DNA of 64,000 nt from Xanthomonas sp. XNM01 (GCF_014851915.1 NZ_JACVAP010000005.1:124001-188000), one strand, 5' to 3'; shown: positions 1 to 9,784, counted from the first letter of the stretch. Notes: generated by a model from the letters alone, not told the origin. A program made the numbers and translations.

Positions 1-1981
1 GTACCAGCGGCTCGCGCTGCAGCTGCTGGCAGATCCGCCGGAACAGGCGCGCGGCCTCGGCCATCGAGGTGTCCGGGCAGATCCACAGGAACTCCTCGCC
101 ACCCCAGCGGGCGACCACGTCCGAACCGCGGCTGCAGCCGCGCAGGATGTCGGCGAAGTGCATCAGGGCGTGGTCGCCGCCCTCGTGCCCGTGCTGGTCG
201 TTGATGCGCTTGAAGTGGTCGATGTCCAGCAGCAGCATCAGCACCGGTTCCGGGGTGCGTCCCTGCGCCAGGGCCTCGCGTTGCGTCTGGCCGAGCTGCT
301 CCAGCCAACCCTGCACGTAGCGGCGGTTGCGCAGGCCGGTCAGCGCGTCTTCCTCGCTCTGGCGGCGGATCGTCGCGGTCAGCTTCTCCAGGTCGCGATG
401 CGCCGTTTCGATCTCGCCGTTCTTGCGCGCCAGCTCGCGGTTGATGCGCTTGCGGACCCGGCTCTCGCGGATCTTCAGCAGCGCCAGCACCGCCAGCACC
501 AGCACCGCTGCCAGCAGGCCGTACACGGTCAGGCGCTGGCGCTGGTCGCTGGCGGCCAGCTCGGCGAGCGTGGCCTGCTGCGCGGCGCGTTCGCGGCCCA
601 GCTCGGCCAGCTCGCCCTCCTTGCGTGCCAGCTCCACCGCCGACTCCAGTTCGGCGATGCGGGTCTTCGACTCGACGTTGACCACCTCGTCGCTGGTCGC
701 CTTGAACTCGCGCATCAGTTCCAGCGCCTCGCGGTGCCGGCCCAGCGCGTCGAGGTTGTCGATCATGCGCGGGTACAGCTCGAGCCGGCGCGGCACGTTG
801 TCCGCGAGCCGGAACAACGCACGCGAGCGGGCGAAGGACTCGGCCGCGGCCGGGTGCTGGCCCAGGTCGGCCTGGGTGGCGCCGATGTTGGAGTGGACGA
901 TGGCCGCCTCCTCGTTCTTGCCCGCCGCTTCGATCTGGCGGGCGGCGTCGGCCAGCATCGGCAGCGCTTCGCGCTGGCGGCCGGTGCGGCGCAGCACGTT
1001 GCCCAGATTGTTGAGGATGTCGCCGGTCGGGCGGCCCGCCTCGAGTGCGGTGTCCAGCGCTTCGCGGTACAGCGCCTCGGCGCGTTCGTAGTGCTCGGCG
1101 CCTTCGTGAGCCGAGGCCAGGTTGTTGAGCACCGCCTCCCGGGTCAGCGACGGCCGCGGCTTCTGGTCGTAGCTGGCCAGTGCCCGTTCGCCGTACTCGA
1201 TGGCGCGATCGAATTCGCGCGCGTAGACGAACACCGCGGTGGCGTTGTGCAGGAAGCCGGCATCGAGCGGGCGGTCAAGCGCCTTGGCCACGCGTTCGAC
1301 TTCCAGCAGGGCTTCGATCGCCTCGGGATGACGGCCCTGCTGGGCGGCCACCAGGAAGATCAGCTGATTGGCGTTGTACTCGACCAGATGCGGGTGCGTG
1401 GGCACCTTGGACAGGGCGAGCCGGGCCAGGCGCTCCGCGTTGGCGCTGTCGCCCATCAGCATGTAGGACGCGGCCAGCTGCCGCCACATCTCGGCCAGCG
1501 ATTCCTCGCCGGGCAGCCTGGCTTCCAGCCGCTCCATGTCGCGCTCGAGCTCGGCGATCCGCGATGCGGTGCGCGGCTGCCAGATCACGCCATTCAGGCG
1601 TTTGAGCAGGCGCAGCTGCTGCTCCGGCGTGAGCCGGTCCATCGTCTGCGCGCGCAGCGGCGCGCCGATCTCCAGCACCCGGTCCTGCCGGCGCAGCGCA
1701 TTGGCCGCATCCATCAGCTCCAGGCCGAGTTCGATCACGGTCCGCTTGTCGGCGGCCGCATCGAAGACCGGATCGCCCAGGGCGAGCGCGGCGGCAGGGT
1801 CGGACTCGCGCAGCGCCTTGACCCGGGCCAGCACGTCGTCCGGCGACGCTGGATCCGCAGGCCGGAAAGCGCTGGTGGTGGCCGGCGCGGTCGGTGCCGC
1901 CATCGCGCAGGCATGAAAACAGAACGCCAGCAGTGCCATCGGCACGGCCAGCCGGTACCGCACGGAAAATCCCCGGTGCAT
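1..1981 (-). CDS. TPR-repeat diguanylate cyclase (GGDEF), C-terminus beyond window
   Basis: Reads leftward and runs off the window edge, so only the first 660 codons are visible. An N-terminal signal peptide or anchor (residues about 8-28, ending in an ACAMA-like cleavage region) is followed by a helical TPR-type region to about residue 450. A transmembrane segment follows at about 484-504 (LLAAVLVLAVLALL), then a coiled stretch and a GGDEF domain. The domain shows the metal and substrate motif DIDHFKRIND near residue 583 and an active-site GGEEF at residues 627-631. GGDEF enzymes make cyclic di-GMP from two GTP; the layout suggests a periplasmic TPR sensor tethered to a cytoplasmic cyclase. 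The ATG at 1981 has GGAG about 10 bases upstream. The ligand is unknown. Family call is firm; sensing role is inference. Confidence 0.9.
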   Translation of the reverse strand, partial: MHRGFSVRYRLAVPMALLAFCFHACAMAAPTAPATTSAFRPADPASPDDVLARVKALRESDPAAALALGDPVFDAAADKRTVIELGLELMDAANALRRQDRVLEIGAPLRAQTMDRLTPEQQLRLLKRLNGVIWQPRTASRIAELERDMERLEARLPGEESLAEMWRQLAASYMLMGDSANAERLARLALSKVPTHPHLVEYNANQLIFLVAAQQGRHPEAIEALLEVERVAKALDRPLDAGFLHNATAVFVYAREFDRAIEYGERALASYDQKPRPSLTREAVLNNLASAHEGAEHYERAEALYREALDTALEAGRPTGDILNNLGNVLRRTGRQREALPMLADAARQIEAAGKNEEAAIVHSNIGATQADLGQHPAAAESFARSRALFRLADNVPRRLELYPRMIDNLDALGRHREALELMREFKATSDEVVNVESKTRIAELESAVELARKEGELAELGRERAAQQATLAELAASDQRQRLTVYGLLAAVLVLAVLALLKIRESRVRKRINRELARKNGEIETAHRDLEKLTATIRRQSEEDALTGLRNRRYVQGWLEQLGQTQREALAQGRTPEPVLMLLLDIDHFKRINDQHGHEGGDHALMHFADILRGCSRGSDVVARWGGEEFLWICPDTSMAEAARLFRRICQQLQREPLV

Positions 1982-2142
1982 CTCGAACTCCGAGCCGCGA
2001 CCGGCATGGCCGCGGCATCGACATGCGCACCCGGCACGACGACGCCCGCTTCCTCGGGCATCGGCACGCTGGACGCAGCCCCCTGTGTCCGCGACCTCCC
2101 GTCCACCGCCCTTCCGGGGGCGGCGCGACGGGCTGCATGAAT

Positions 2143-2167
2143 GGCGCCGGCCGGACCGGCCGGCGCC
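2143..2167 (-). terminator. Perfect GC-rich hairpin downstream of the DUF885 gene
   Basis: Two perfect 12-base arms, GGCGCCGGCCGG and its complement, are separated by a single A. The hairpin lies about 70 bases past the stop of the DUF885 gene and 160 bases before the GGDEF gene start. There is no long T run, so termination is inferred from position and stem strength only. Confidence 0.45.
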
Positions 2168-2234
2168 GAGGTCGATTATCGACCGGATCGATGCCGTTCT
2201 GCAGGCCCCCGACCTGCAGGACGGCGCGCGGCGG

Positions 2235-4094
2235 TCAGGCCGCCTTCTTCGCGGCGATCCACTGGTCCACGCGACGCTCCAGCAGGTCCAGCGGCAGCGC
2301 GCCGCCGCCCAGGATCACGTCGTGGAAGCCGCGGATGTCGAACTTCCCGCCCAGCTCGGTCTCGGCCTTCCTGCGCAGCTGCTGGATCCGGATCATGCCG
2401 ACCTTATAGGCGGTGGCCTGGCCCGGCATGATCAGGTAGCGGCGGATCTCGGACTGGATCGCGGCCTGCGGGATCGAGCTGTTCTGGCGGAAGTAGTCGA
2501 CCGCCTGCTGCTCGGTCCAGCCCTTGGCATGCATGCCGGTGTCGACCACCAGGCGGATCGCGCGCCACATCTCCGACATCAGGCGGCCGTACTCCGAGTA
2601 CGGGTCGGTGTAGGTGTCCGGCATCTCCTTGGCCAGCCACTCCGAATACAGGCCCCAGCCCTCGGTGTAGGCGGTATGGAACTGCTGGGTGCGGAAGGTC
2701 GGCACGCCGGTCAGTTCCTGCGCGATCGAGATCTGCATGTGATGGCCCGGCAGGCCCTCGTGGTAGGCGATGACCTCCAGCTCGGTCTTGGGCATCGCGT
2801 TCATGTCGGACAGGTGCGCGTAGTAGATGCCCGGGCGCGAGCCATCCGGGGTGCCCGGATAGTAGTGCTGGGCGGCGCCGGGCTGCTCGCGGAACGCCTC
2901 GACCCGGCGCACTTCCAGGCCGGCCTTGGGCAGCAGGCCGAAGTACTCGGGCAGGTGCTTCTTGATGTTGTCGATCGCCGCGGTGGCGTCGTCGATGTAG
3001 GCCTGGCGGCCGGCATCGGTGTCCGGGTACTTGAACTGCTTGTCGCTGTCGATGAACGTGAAGAACGCCTGCAGGTCGCCCTGGAAGCCGACCTTGTCCT
3101 TCAGCGCCTCCATCTCGCCACGGATGCGCGCCACCTCGTCCAGGCCGAGCTGGTGGACCTCGTCGGCGGTCATCGCGGTGGTGGTGTTCTCGGCCAGCTG
3201 GTACGTGTAGTACGCCGCGCCATTGGCCTGGGTGGTGCCGACGCCGGCCGGATTCACCAGCGCCTTCGGCAGCTCCTCCTCGCTCCAGGCGATGATCCGC
3301 TCGTAGCCGGGCTTGAGCTGTTCGACCAGGGCCACGCGCGCTTCTTCCTTCAGCTGGTCGGCGCGCTCGGCGGTGATGACCTTCTTCTCGACCAGGGCAT
3401 CGGCCTTGGCCTTCAGGTCGGCCCACAGCGCGCTGTCGGCGCCGTCGTCGAACGGAGCGCCGGTGATGATCTTGCGCGACTGGTCGATCACGCCTTCGAA
3501 CGCGAACTTCGGCGCGCGGATGTTCTGCGCCGAGGCGGCGCGGCCGCGTTCGAGCAGCTGGTCGAACATCACCGGGGCCGCCTTCAGGCGCGCGATGTAG
3601 GCCTGGTAGCCCTGCTCGTCCTCGGCCTTGTGGATGCTGATCATGAAGGTCGGGAACGCGCTGTGCATGCCGTTCATCTGGTCGAACACGTAGCCGTTGG
3701 CCAGGAACGGCATGCCGTCGCGCATGCTCTCGTACTGGCGCTTCCACAGGTCCCAGGACAGCCTGGTCTCGTCGTCGAGCGCGTCGTACTTGAATCCGGC
3801 CTCCATCTCCTTGACCGAGGCTTCCAGCCACGCCAGGCGGTCCTTCGTGGCCTGCTCGGACATGTCGTCGAGCTTGTCGTTGTGGTCGGAGCGGCCGAGG
3901 AAGCTCAGCTGGGTCGGGCTCTGCTGCAGCAGTTCCTCGTACTTGGTCTCGAACCAGGCATTGAGACGCGCGGACTCGTTCTCCGCCTGCTGGGCGGTGC
4001 CGGTGGCGGCGTTGTCGCTGGTGGAAGGCTGCGGCGAGCAGGCCGCCAGGGCCAGGGCAAGCGCAAGGGTGCTGCAGGCGAACACGGGACGCAC
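2235..4094 (-). CDS. DUF885 family lipoprotein (putative metallopeptidase-like)
   Basis: The 619-residue product begins with a lipoprotein signal whose lipobox LAAC puts the lipidated cysteine at residue 19, so it is probably anchored in a membrane facing the periplasm. The body matches DUF885, a family common in Xanthomonadaceae. The signature HEGLPGHH lies at residues 445-452, followed by a conserved TEGWGLYSEWL segment; the HExxxH-like arrangement suggests a zinc-peptidase-like fold, but no substrate can be named. The reading frame stays open upstream, but the GTG at 4094 is chosen because it starts a clean signal peptide and has GGAGAG seven bases upstream. It stands alone on this strand. 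Confidence 0.88.
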   Translation of the reverse strand: MRPVFACSTLALALALAACSPQPSTSDNAATGTAQQAENESARLNAWFETKYEELLQQSPTQLSFLGRSDHNDKLDDMSEQATKDRLAWLEASVKEMEAGFKYDALDDETRLSWDLWKRQYESMRDGMPFLANGYVFDQMNGMHSAFPTFMISIHKAEDEQGYQAYIARLKAAPVMFDQLLERGRAASAQNIRAPKFAFEGVIDQSRKIITGAPFDDGADSALWADLKAKADALVEKKVITAERADQLKEEARVALVEQLKPGYERIIAWSEEELPKALVNPAGVGTTQANGAAYYTYQLAENTTTAMTADEVHQLGLDEVARIRGEMEALKDKVGFQGDLQAFFTFIDSDKQFKYPDTDAGRQAYIDDATAAIDNIKKHLPEYFGLLPKAGLEVRRVEAFREQPGAAQHYYPGTPDGSRPGIYYAHLSDMNAMPKTELEVIAYHEGLPGHHMQISIAQELTGVPTFRTQQFHTAYTEGWGLYSEWLAKEMPDTYTDPYSEYGRLMSEMWRAIRLVVDTGMHAKGWTEQQAVDYFRQNSSIPQAAIQSEIRRYLIMPGQATAYKVGMIRIQQLRRKAETELGGKFDIRGFHDVILGGGALPLDLLERRVDQWIAAKKAA

Positions 4095-4289
4095 GGGCTT
4101 CTCTCCTCGGGGCGGTGACAGGCCCGCATTCTGGGCATGCCGGCCTCGCGAAGGCCAGTGCGGGATGTCATGGCCCGCGCTCTGCCGGGACAGCCTGCGC
4201 CGTGCGCCCGGATGTCGCGCCACCCGGCCCCGCCGCGCCAAGCGCGCGTTCTGCCAGACTGGCGGCCACCCGATGCGCCAGGAGCTTCC

Positions 4290-4679
4290 ATGCAGGTCGC
4301 GATGCAGCCGTTCGGCCCGGCCGTGGACTGGTTCCACGGCTCGGCGATCGTCGAGGTCCACCACGGGGTGTCGGGGTTGCGCATCGTCGCGGCCGCGCCG
4401 CACGGCGTGGACCGCTACCTGGAGGTGCATTTCGCGTTCGCCAATGCGTTCCAGGTGATGGACGAGGGCGACATGCTCGATTACTGGGCGCCGCCGTATC
4501 GACCCGACGGCCATCTGGTGCACGAGGTGCTGGAAGGCGGCTGGCGGCCGCGCGTGCAGGGCCGGCTGCTGTCGATCACCGGTGCGCACGACGGGCTGCG
4601 CGAGTGGCTGGTGTCGACGGTGGACCTGTGCGTGAGCGTGATCGCCGCCGAAGCCCCGCACGTGCGCGAATACGGCTGA
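4290..4679 (+). CDS. Conserved hypothetical protein, 129 aa
   Basis: A small soluble protein with no signal peptide or membrane segment. ATG at 4290 is preceded by CAGGAGC, a good ribosome binding site, and codon bias is typical of the neighbours. The sequence is rich in beta-forming stretches (for example FHGSAIVEVHHGVSG near the N-terminus) and ends HVREYG. I do not recognise a family. It lies divergent from the DUF885 gene and convergent with the AraC-type gene, only seven bases from that stop, so it is probably monocistronic. Confidence 0.7.
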   Translation: MQVAMQPFGPAVDWFHGSAIVEVHHGVSGLRIVAAAPHGVDRYLEVHFAFANAFQVMDEGDMLDYWAPPYRPDGHLVHEVLEGGWRPRVQGRLLSITGAHDGLREWLVSTVDLCVSVIAAEAPHVREYG

Positions 4680-4686
4680 GTCCTGC

Positions 4687-5589
4687 TCAGTCCGCCAGCG
4701 GCAGGCAGGCGATCCATTCGGCGTCGCCGGCCGCCACGTCGGGGAACAAGCGCAGGCGTTCCAGCAGCGGCGGCGCATCGCGCAGCGTCTCGCCGCTGGC
4801 CGGCAGCCAGTGCCCGTACAGCCAGGCGAATGCCGCGGCCATCGCTGCGTCCGAGCCGCGCCCGTGCAGTTGCGCGACCCGCCCGCCGTGGATCACGCCG
4901 GCGACCACGCCTTCGGGATTGGGCGCGACCGCCTCGGTGGTCGCCGCGCACAGGCTCATGCGGGAGTCGTCCGGCGCGACGTCGTCCGCCGTGTGGAACA
5001 GGTTGAAGGTGCGGCTCCGCGAAGGCGGCAGCCGGTGCGCGCGGCGCCAGGCGATGAAGCGGCGCAGGCTCCCGTCCAGGTGTCGGGGATCGCCGCGGTG
5101 TTCGAGCATGGCGACGGCGATGTCGGGCTGATGGACGATATCCACCGTGTGCGACGGCGCGGCGTCACGCATGGTCGGACCTGAGTTGGCGTCGTGAGGA
5201 AAGGCATCGAGTGCGACGAAGGCGTCCCGCCAGCGCGCCGGGTCGGGTGCGCGACGGAATGCGCCCGGGCTCTGGCCGAGCAGGTGCCGGAAGGCGCGGC
5301 CGAACGCATCGGGCGTCGCATAGCCGTGGGCCAGCGCGATCGTGGTGATGCTGTCCCGACGGTAGGCCAGCGCGTGTGCCGCGCGCTGCAGGCGCCGCAG
5401 CTGCACGTAGCGCCCCACCGGCATGCGGTACAGCGCGGTGAACAGGCGTTGGAAGTGGAACGGCGACAGTGCGGCGATCGCGGCCAGCGTGAGCGCGTCG
5501 AGCGGCGCATCCGGATGGGCGTCCACATGGGCCAGCACGCGTTGCATGCGGGCGTGCAGGTGACGCGATGGCGGGGCTGTCTGATGCAT
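4687..5589 (-). CDS. AraC-family regulator with GyrI-like effector domain
   Basis: 300 residues. Residues about 10-110 are an AraC/XylS DNA-binding domain with two helix-turn-helix units: the first in LTLAAIAALSPFHFQRLFTAL, the second in SITTIALAHGYATPDAFGRAF, with the typical Rxxxxxxxxxxxx-F spacing. Residues about 145-300 resemble the GyrI-like small-molecule binding domain (SHTVDIVHQPDIAVAMLEHRG at its start, a WLYGHWLPASG segment near its end). Such proteins usually activate genes for drug or toxin response. The ATG at 5589 begins just before the first helix; the frame is open further upstream but that part has no family resemblance. No target is visible beside it. Confidence 0.88.
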   Translation of the reverse strand: MHQTAPPSRHLHARMQRVLAHVDAHPDAPLDALTLAAIAALSPFHFQRLFTALYRMPVGRYVQLRRLQRAAHALAYRRDSITTIALAHGYATPDAFGRAFRHLLGQSPGAFRRAPDPARWRDAFVALDAFPHDANSGPTMRDAAPSHTVDIVHQPDIAVAMLEHRGDPRHLDGSLRRFIAWRRAHRLPPSRSRTFNLFHTADDVAPDDSRMSLCAATTEAVAPNPEGVVAGVIHGGRVAQLHGRGSDAAMAAAFAWLYGHWLPASGETLRDAPPLLERLRLFPDVAAGDAEWIACLPLAD

Positions 5590-6001
5590 GGCCGCAGCAT
5601 AGGCGCCGCTGCTGGTGCCCGCCCTGCAGATCCTGCGCAGTTGCTCCGGATGCCGCCGCGCGCATGCATGCGGCGGAGAAGCTCGGATCCGGCCGGCTGC
5701 CAGTGCTTGCTCGACCTGGCGCACGGCTTTCAGCAGCCGGATGCGTGTCTGTCGTCGCAGTGGATGCCCGCGCCTGCGCGCCGCCGACCGCAGCCGGTGG
5801 CGTGGTGATGCGGCGTTCCGGTGTCCGCCGCGGCGCTGCGCAGCCTGCCACCGGGCGTGGAGGTGTCGTTGCCGGGAGCAGGCGGGCGCAGGATGGAGAT
5901 GGCGGTGTGCAGGCACTGGACGACCAGTTCGACGCGACCTGTCCGAACGCACGCCGAGCCCGGGGCGTAAGCTCCGCGGCGCGCAAGGCGTCGACGGCGA
6001 G
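5590..6001. other. Gene-free spacer of 412 bases
   Basis: No frame here has a ribosome binding site or a recognisable product. It should hold the promoter of the AraC-type gene, which reads away from it to the left. I see no clear terminator or repeat. Confidence 0.5.
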
Positions 6002-6391
6002 TCAGGCCGAGGGAGCCCGCCGGGCGGACTGACGTCGCCACAGGGTGACGTACTGGTTTTCCTGGCTCGCCAGCGTGCGCGTCATCGCCTCCCGGTCGAA
6101 CCCGTCCAGCGCCGCCAGTGCGGCTACTGCCTCGTCCGCCCCGATGTCCAGATGCGGGAAGGTGCAGGCCACTGCGTCCTGCGCGTCATGGAGCGACCAC
6201 CAGATATCCATCGCGTCGAGCGGGCTGGTATAGGTGGTGTCGAGGGTCACCGCGTGCAGATCATCCCAGCGCACCCCGCGCTGGCGGCCCACCGCATCGA
6301 TCACCCGCACGCCGTACGCATCGATCTCGACCTGCCATGCCGGGTCGTAGTGGGTCGGCGGCGGAGCCGCCTTGCGGAACCATCCAAACAT
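6002..6391 (-). CDS. Hypothetical protein, 129 aa
   Basis: ATG at 6391 is preceded by AGAAGGAGTGCGCG, a strong ribosome binding site. The product starts MFGWFRKAAPPP and has a central beta-rich region with a conserved-looking RGVRWDDLHAVTLDT segment, which resembles short PH-like or immunity-type cytosolic proteins. I do not assign a family. The upstream frame is open through the remains of the DUF779 gene, so without the ribosome site the start would be ambiguous. It may once have been co-transcribed with adhP and DUF779. Confidence 0.68.
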   Translation of the reverse strand: MFGWFRKAAPPPTHYDPAWQVEIDAYGVRVIDAVGRQRGVRWDDLHAVTLDTTYTSPLDAMDIWWSLHDAQDAVACTFPHLDIGADEAVAALAALDGFDREAMTRTLASQENQYVTLWRRQSARRAPSA

Positions 6392-6419
6392 CGCGCACTC
6401 CTTCTGCCGCCACCCTAAC

Positions 6420-6818
6420 CGATCGGGCGGTGGGTGGCGGCTCGGCGGCCAGCGCCGCGTACTCGGCGCCGTGAACAGCCGCGAGCGGACCAGGAGGCGC
6501 ACGCCTTCGCCGTTCTCCAGCGAGAACATGCCGCCGCGGCCGGGCACCACGTCGATGGTCGGCCGGGTGTGCTTCCAGTACGCGAACTGCGAGGGACTGA
6601 TGGGTGCGCCGCACCACCGGTCTCGCCCAGACGGAGGTCGCGGTCGCCGAGGATGAAGTCGCCAACCGGGTAGCGCATCGGCGAGGACCCGTCGCAGCCG
6701 CCGCCGGACCAAGGTGGAACAGCACCTGTCCATGCCGCGCCTGCAGCGTCGCGACCAGCTGCAGCGCCGCCGGCGTGGCGGTGACCTGCAACGGCGGTGC
6801 GGCTGCGGATGCCGCCAT
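6420..6818 (-). pseudogene. Broken DUF779 family gene downstream of adhP
   Basis: Three frames must be joined to read a DUF779 protein. From ATG at 6818 one frame gives TPAALQLVATLQARHGQVLFH. A second then gives SGGGCDGSSPMRYPVGDF and RDLRLGETGG. A third gives SPSQFAYWKHTRPTIDVVPGRGG and RLLVRSRLFT. The first frame then returns with AEYAALAAE. The shifts fall near 6707, near 6605 and near 6462. Each piece matches consecutive parts of the family, which is typically encoded beside aldehyde or alcohol dehydrogenases, as here beside adhP. Three shifts in 400 bases argue for decay, though base-calling errors in GC-rich runs cannot be excluded. Confidence 0.72.
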
Positions 6819-7019
6819 GTCGGTGGCGGGCGTGCCGGACGGGGCGTGCCTGCGGACCTCCAGTGGACGGGTGTTCGGGCGGCGGCGGTGGGGCTGTTCC
6901 GGCGTCGAACGTGCCTGCGTCGCAGCATCGGACGCGTGGAGTGCATGCGGTCCGTCGCGTCGACTGCCGTCCGTACCCGGCGCCCTGCCGGCCGGGCACG
7001 GCACTCCAGGCGCGACGGC

Positions 7020-8048
7020 TCAGGCGTTCATGTCGAGCACGATGCGGCCCTCGATGGTGCCGGCATGCATGCGCGCGAAGATGTCGTTGATGTTCTCCAG
7101 GCGGTCGCTGGCGACGGTCGCGGCGACCTTGCCCTGCGCGGCGAACTCCAGCGACTCCTGCAGGTCCAGGCGGGTGCCGACGATCGAGCCGCGCACGGTC
7201 ACGCCGTTGAGGACCAGGCCGAAGATGTCCAGCGGGAAGTCGCCCGGCGGCAGGCCGTTCAGCGACACGGTGCCACCGCGTCGGACCATGCCGACCGCCT
7301 GTTCGAAGGCCTTCGGCGAGACCGCGGTGACCAGCGCACCGTGCGCGCCGCCGATCTCCTTCTTCAGGTAGGCGACCGGGTCGGTGGTCTTCGCGTTGAC
7401 GGTGACCGTCGCGCCCAGGCGCGTGGCCAGGTCGAGCTTGGCGTCGTCGACATCGACCGCGGCCACGTTCAGCCCCATCGCCTTCGCATACTGCACGGCC
7501 ATGTGGCCCAGGCCGCCGATGCCGGAGATCACCACCCAGTTGCCCGGCCTGGTATCGGTGACCTTCAGGCCCTTGTAGACGGTGACGCCGGCGCACAGGA
7601 TCGGCGCGACCTCGATGAAGCCGACGTTCTTCGGCAGGTGGCCGACGTAGCCGGCGTCGGCCAGCGCGTACTGCGCGAAGCCGCCGTTGATCGAGTAGCC
7701 GGTGTTCTGCTGGCTCTCGCACAGCGTTTCCCAGCCGCCCAGGCAGTGCTCGCAATGGCCGCAGGCCGAGTACAGCCACGGAATGCCGACCCGGTCGCCT
7801 TCCTTGACGTGATGCACGCCGGCACCGACCGCGACCACGTGGCCGACGCCTTCGTGGCCGGGAATGAACGGCGGGTTGGGCTTCACCGGCCAGTCGCCCT
7901 CGGCGGCGTGCAGATCGGTGTGGCAGACGCCACAGGCTTCGATCCTGACCAAGATGTCGCCGGCACCCGGCCGCGGTACCGGTACTTCCTCGATCGCCAG
8001 CGGCTTGCCGAACTCGCGCACCACCGCGGCCTTCATCGTCTTGTCCAT
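7020..8048 (-). CDS. adhP: Zinc-dependent alcohol dehydrogenase
   Basis: 342 residues, the usual length for AdhP. The GroES-like half carries the catalytic zinc ligand Cys42 in GVCHTDLH, a GHE motif ([10 protein letters not shown]), and the structural zinc cysteines in CGHCEHC followed by C about ten residues later. The Rossmann half contains [17 protein letters not shown] near residue 175 and a VDVDDAKL acidic turn typical of NAD binding. It should interconvert primary alcohols such as ethanol and aldehydes in the cytoplasm. AGGAG lies upstream of ATG 8048. A decayed DUF779 gene follows on the same strand. A divergent FAD-dependent gene starts 311 bases away. Confidence 0.95.
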   Translation of the reverse strand: MDKTMKAAVVREFGKPLAIEEVPVPRPGAGDILVRIEACGVCHTDLHAAEGDWPVKPNPPFIPGHEGVGHVVAVGAGVHHVKEGDRVGIPWLYSACGHCEHCLGGWETLCESQQNTGYSINGGFAQYALADAGYVGHLPKNVGFIEVAPILCAGVTVYKGLKVTDTRPGNWVVISGIGGLGHMAVQYAKAMGLNVAAVDVDDAKLDLATRLGATVTVNAKTTDPVAYLKKEIGGAHGALVTAVSPKAFEQAVGMVRRGGTVSLNGLPPGDFPLDIFGLVLNGVTVRGSIVGTRLDLQESLEFAAQGKVAATVASDRLENINDIFARMHAGTIEGRIVLDMNA

Positions 8049-8359
8049 CGCATCGCTCCTGCAGGGGGAAGGGCGTGGCCGAGGCTACGCCGACGGCCCG
8101 GCGGCGCCTTGATCGGCGTCAATCGACGTGTGGCCGGCACCGTGGCGCCCGGCCGCAGCGTGGGCTGATCGCAGCCGCATGCAGGAGAGTGCGCAGGCGA
8201 CGCCGCCATCCACGATCAGCAAGGGTGCGTACTCATGCCCATCGGCTATATCCACGTGCCGAACCGTTGCCAGGCAAACCGGCCCGGATAACCGTTGTTT
8301 CACCACAATCCGCTGCCGGCCCGGTATCTCTGGGTCCGGTCCACCGGAGGGGACAACGC
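8049..8359. promoter_or_regulatory. Divergent intergenic region between adhP and the FAD-dependent gene
   Basis: This 311-base spacer must hold both promoters. An exact direct repeat AACCGTTG occurs at 8262-8269 and 8290-8297, 28 bases apart start to start. That spacing is not an exact number of helical turns, so a paired binding site is only a possibility. No canonical -35/-10 pair is clear. Confidence 0.35.
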
Positions 8360-9784
8360 ATGCGGATCACCATCATCGGCGCCGGCTTCAGCGGCAGTGT
8401 CCTGGCCACGGAACTGGCGCGCGGCGCAGCCGCCGGGACCGAGTTGTACCTGGTCGGCGTCCCGGACAGTTATGGCCGCGGCGTGGCCTATGGCGAGGCC
8501 CGGGCCGAGCATCTGCTCAACGTGCGCGCGCGCGACCTGGGCGCGACGATGGACCATCCCGGCGAGTTCGCCACCTGGTTGAACCTGAGCAGGCGGGCCG
8601 AGTCCAGCTTCCTGCCGCGGCTGGTGTACGGCGAGTACCTGTACTCGCGGCTGCAGGGCGCGGCGCAGACCTCGCTGGCGGCGTTCAACCAGATCGCGCA
8701 GGAGGCGATTGCGGTCGAGCGCGAAGGCAGCGGCTTCCGCGTGCTGCTGGCCGACGGCGAGGACTTCTTCAGCGACGCGGTGGTGCTGGCGGTCGGCACG
8801 CTGCCGCCGCAGCGGCTGCACGGTGTGGGCCCGCGCCTGCTGGTCGATCCGGCCTACGTGGCCTGGCCTTGGCAGCGCAGCCTGGCCGGCGTGGACGCGA
8901 TCGACAGCGTCGATGCGGATGCCCGCGTGCTGATCGTGGGAACCGGCCTGACCATGGCCGACACCGTCGCCACGCTGCAGCGCCGCGGCCATCGCGGCGC
9001 GATCACCGCCCTGTCGCGGCATGGCCTGATGCCGCGCGCGCACGTGGCCGAACCCGGCACGCCGATCGCCCTGCCGCCGACCGTGCTGCATGCACTCAAC
9101 AGCGGCGACGTGCGCCTGCTGCTGCGCGCGCTGCGCGCGCTCGTGCCGATCGTGCCGGACTGGCGCAGCCTGGTCGACGCGCTGCGCCCGTACACCCAGG
9201 GCTACTGGAAGACGCTGCCCGATCCGGAACGCGCACGCTTCCTGCGGCACCTGCGCTCGTACTGGGAGATCGTCCGGCACCGGCTCGCGCCGAGCCTGCA
9301 CCAGGAGCTGGAGCAGCTGCAGGCGGACGGACGGCTGCGGATCCGCGCCGGGCGCCTGCTGCGGGCACGGCGGGGCGAAGGCGAGCGCGCCGTGGAGGTG
9401 CTGATCCGCGAGCGCGGGCAGAGCCATGCCTCGGCCGAGCAGTACGACGTGCTGATCCGGGCCACCGGCCTGGACACCGATGTCGAACGCACCAGCCATC
9501 CGCTGCTGGCCCAGCTGCGCGACGCCGGGCTGGTCAGCGCCGACCCGCTCGGGCTCGGCGTGCGCGCGTCGGCCCGGTTCGAATCGCTGGACCGGCATGG
9601 CGCGGCGGTGCGCGGCCTGTACTGCCTCGGTCCGCTGCTGCGCGGTCAGCTGTGGGAGATCACTGCCGTCCCCGAGCTGCGCGTGGCCGCGCGTGACCTG
9701 GCCGCGCAGCTGCTGAAGGCGCCCGGCGTGGTGGCCCGGCCGGTGCGCGAGATGTCGCCGCGGCCCGCGCTCAGGGCGCGTTAG
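8360..9784 (+). CDS. FAD/NAD(P)-binding oxidoreductase (COG4529-like)
   Basis: 474 residues. The N-terminus MRITIIGAGFSGSVLA is a dinucleotide-binding GxGxxG motif for FAD. A second Rossmann motif, VLIVGTGLTMADTVATL, lies near residue 192. The C-terminal region has ATGLDTDVERT and a closing GLYCLGPLLRGQLWEIT segment typical of this flavoprotein group. The substrate is unknown. The ATG at 8360 is chosen because it starts the FAD motif directly and has GGAGGGG upstream; the frame is open further upstream without family similarity. It is convergent with phhA, whose stop lies 55 bases away. Confidence 0.88.
   Translation: MRITIIGAGFSGSVLATELARGAAAGTELYLVGVPDSYGRGVAYGEARAEHLLNVRARDLGATMDHPGEFATWLNLSRRAESSFLPRLVYGEYLYSRLQGAAQTSLAAFNQIAQEAIAVEREGSGFRVLLADGEDFFSDAVVLAVGTLPPQRLHGVGPRLLVDPAYVAWPWQRSLAGVDAIDSVDADARVLIVGTGLTMADTVATLQRRGHRGAITALSRHGLMPRAHVAEPGTPIALPPTVLHALNSGDVRLLLRALRALVPIVPDWRSLVDALRPYTQGYWKTLPDPERARFLRHLRSYWEIVRHRLAPSLHQELEQLQADGRLRIRAGRLLRARRGEGERAVEVLIRERGQSHASAEQYDVLIRATGLDTDVERTSHPLLAQLRDAGLVSADPLGLGVRASARFESLDRHGAAVRGLYCLGPLLRGQLWEITAVPELRVAARDLAAQLLKAPGVVARPVREMSPRPALRAR

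Noticed and set aside
158-2140. A 660-codon plus-strand frame at the left end
   Set aside because: The opposite strand encodes a TPR/GGDEF protein with an intact GGEEF motif.
4095-4778. Extended N-terminus for the DUF885 gene
   Set aside because: Sequence before the GTG at 4094 lacks similarity, covers another gene's coding region, and a clean lipoprotein signal begins at the GTG.
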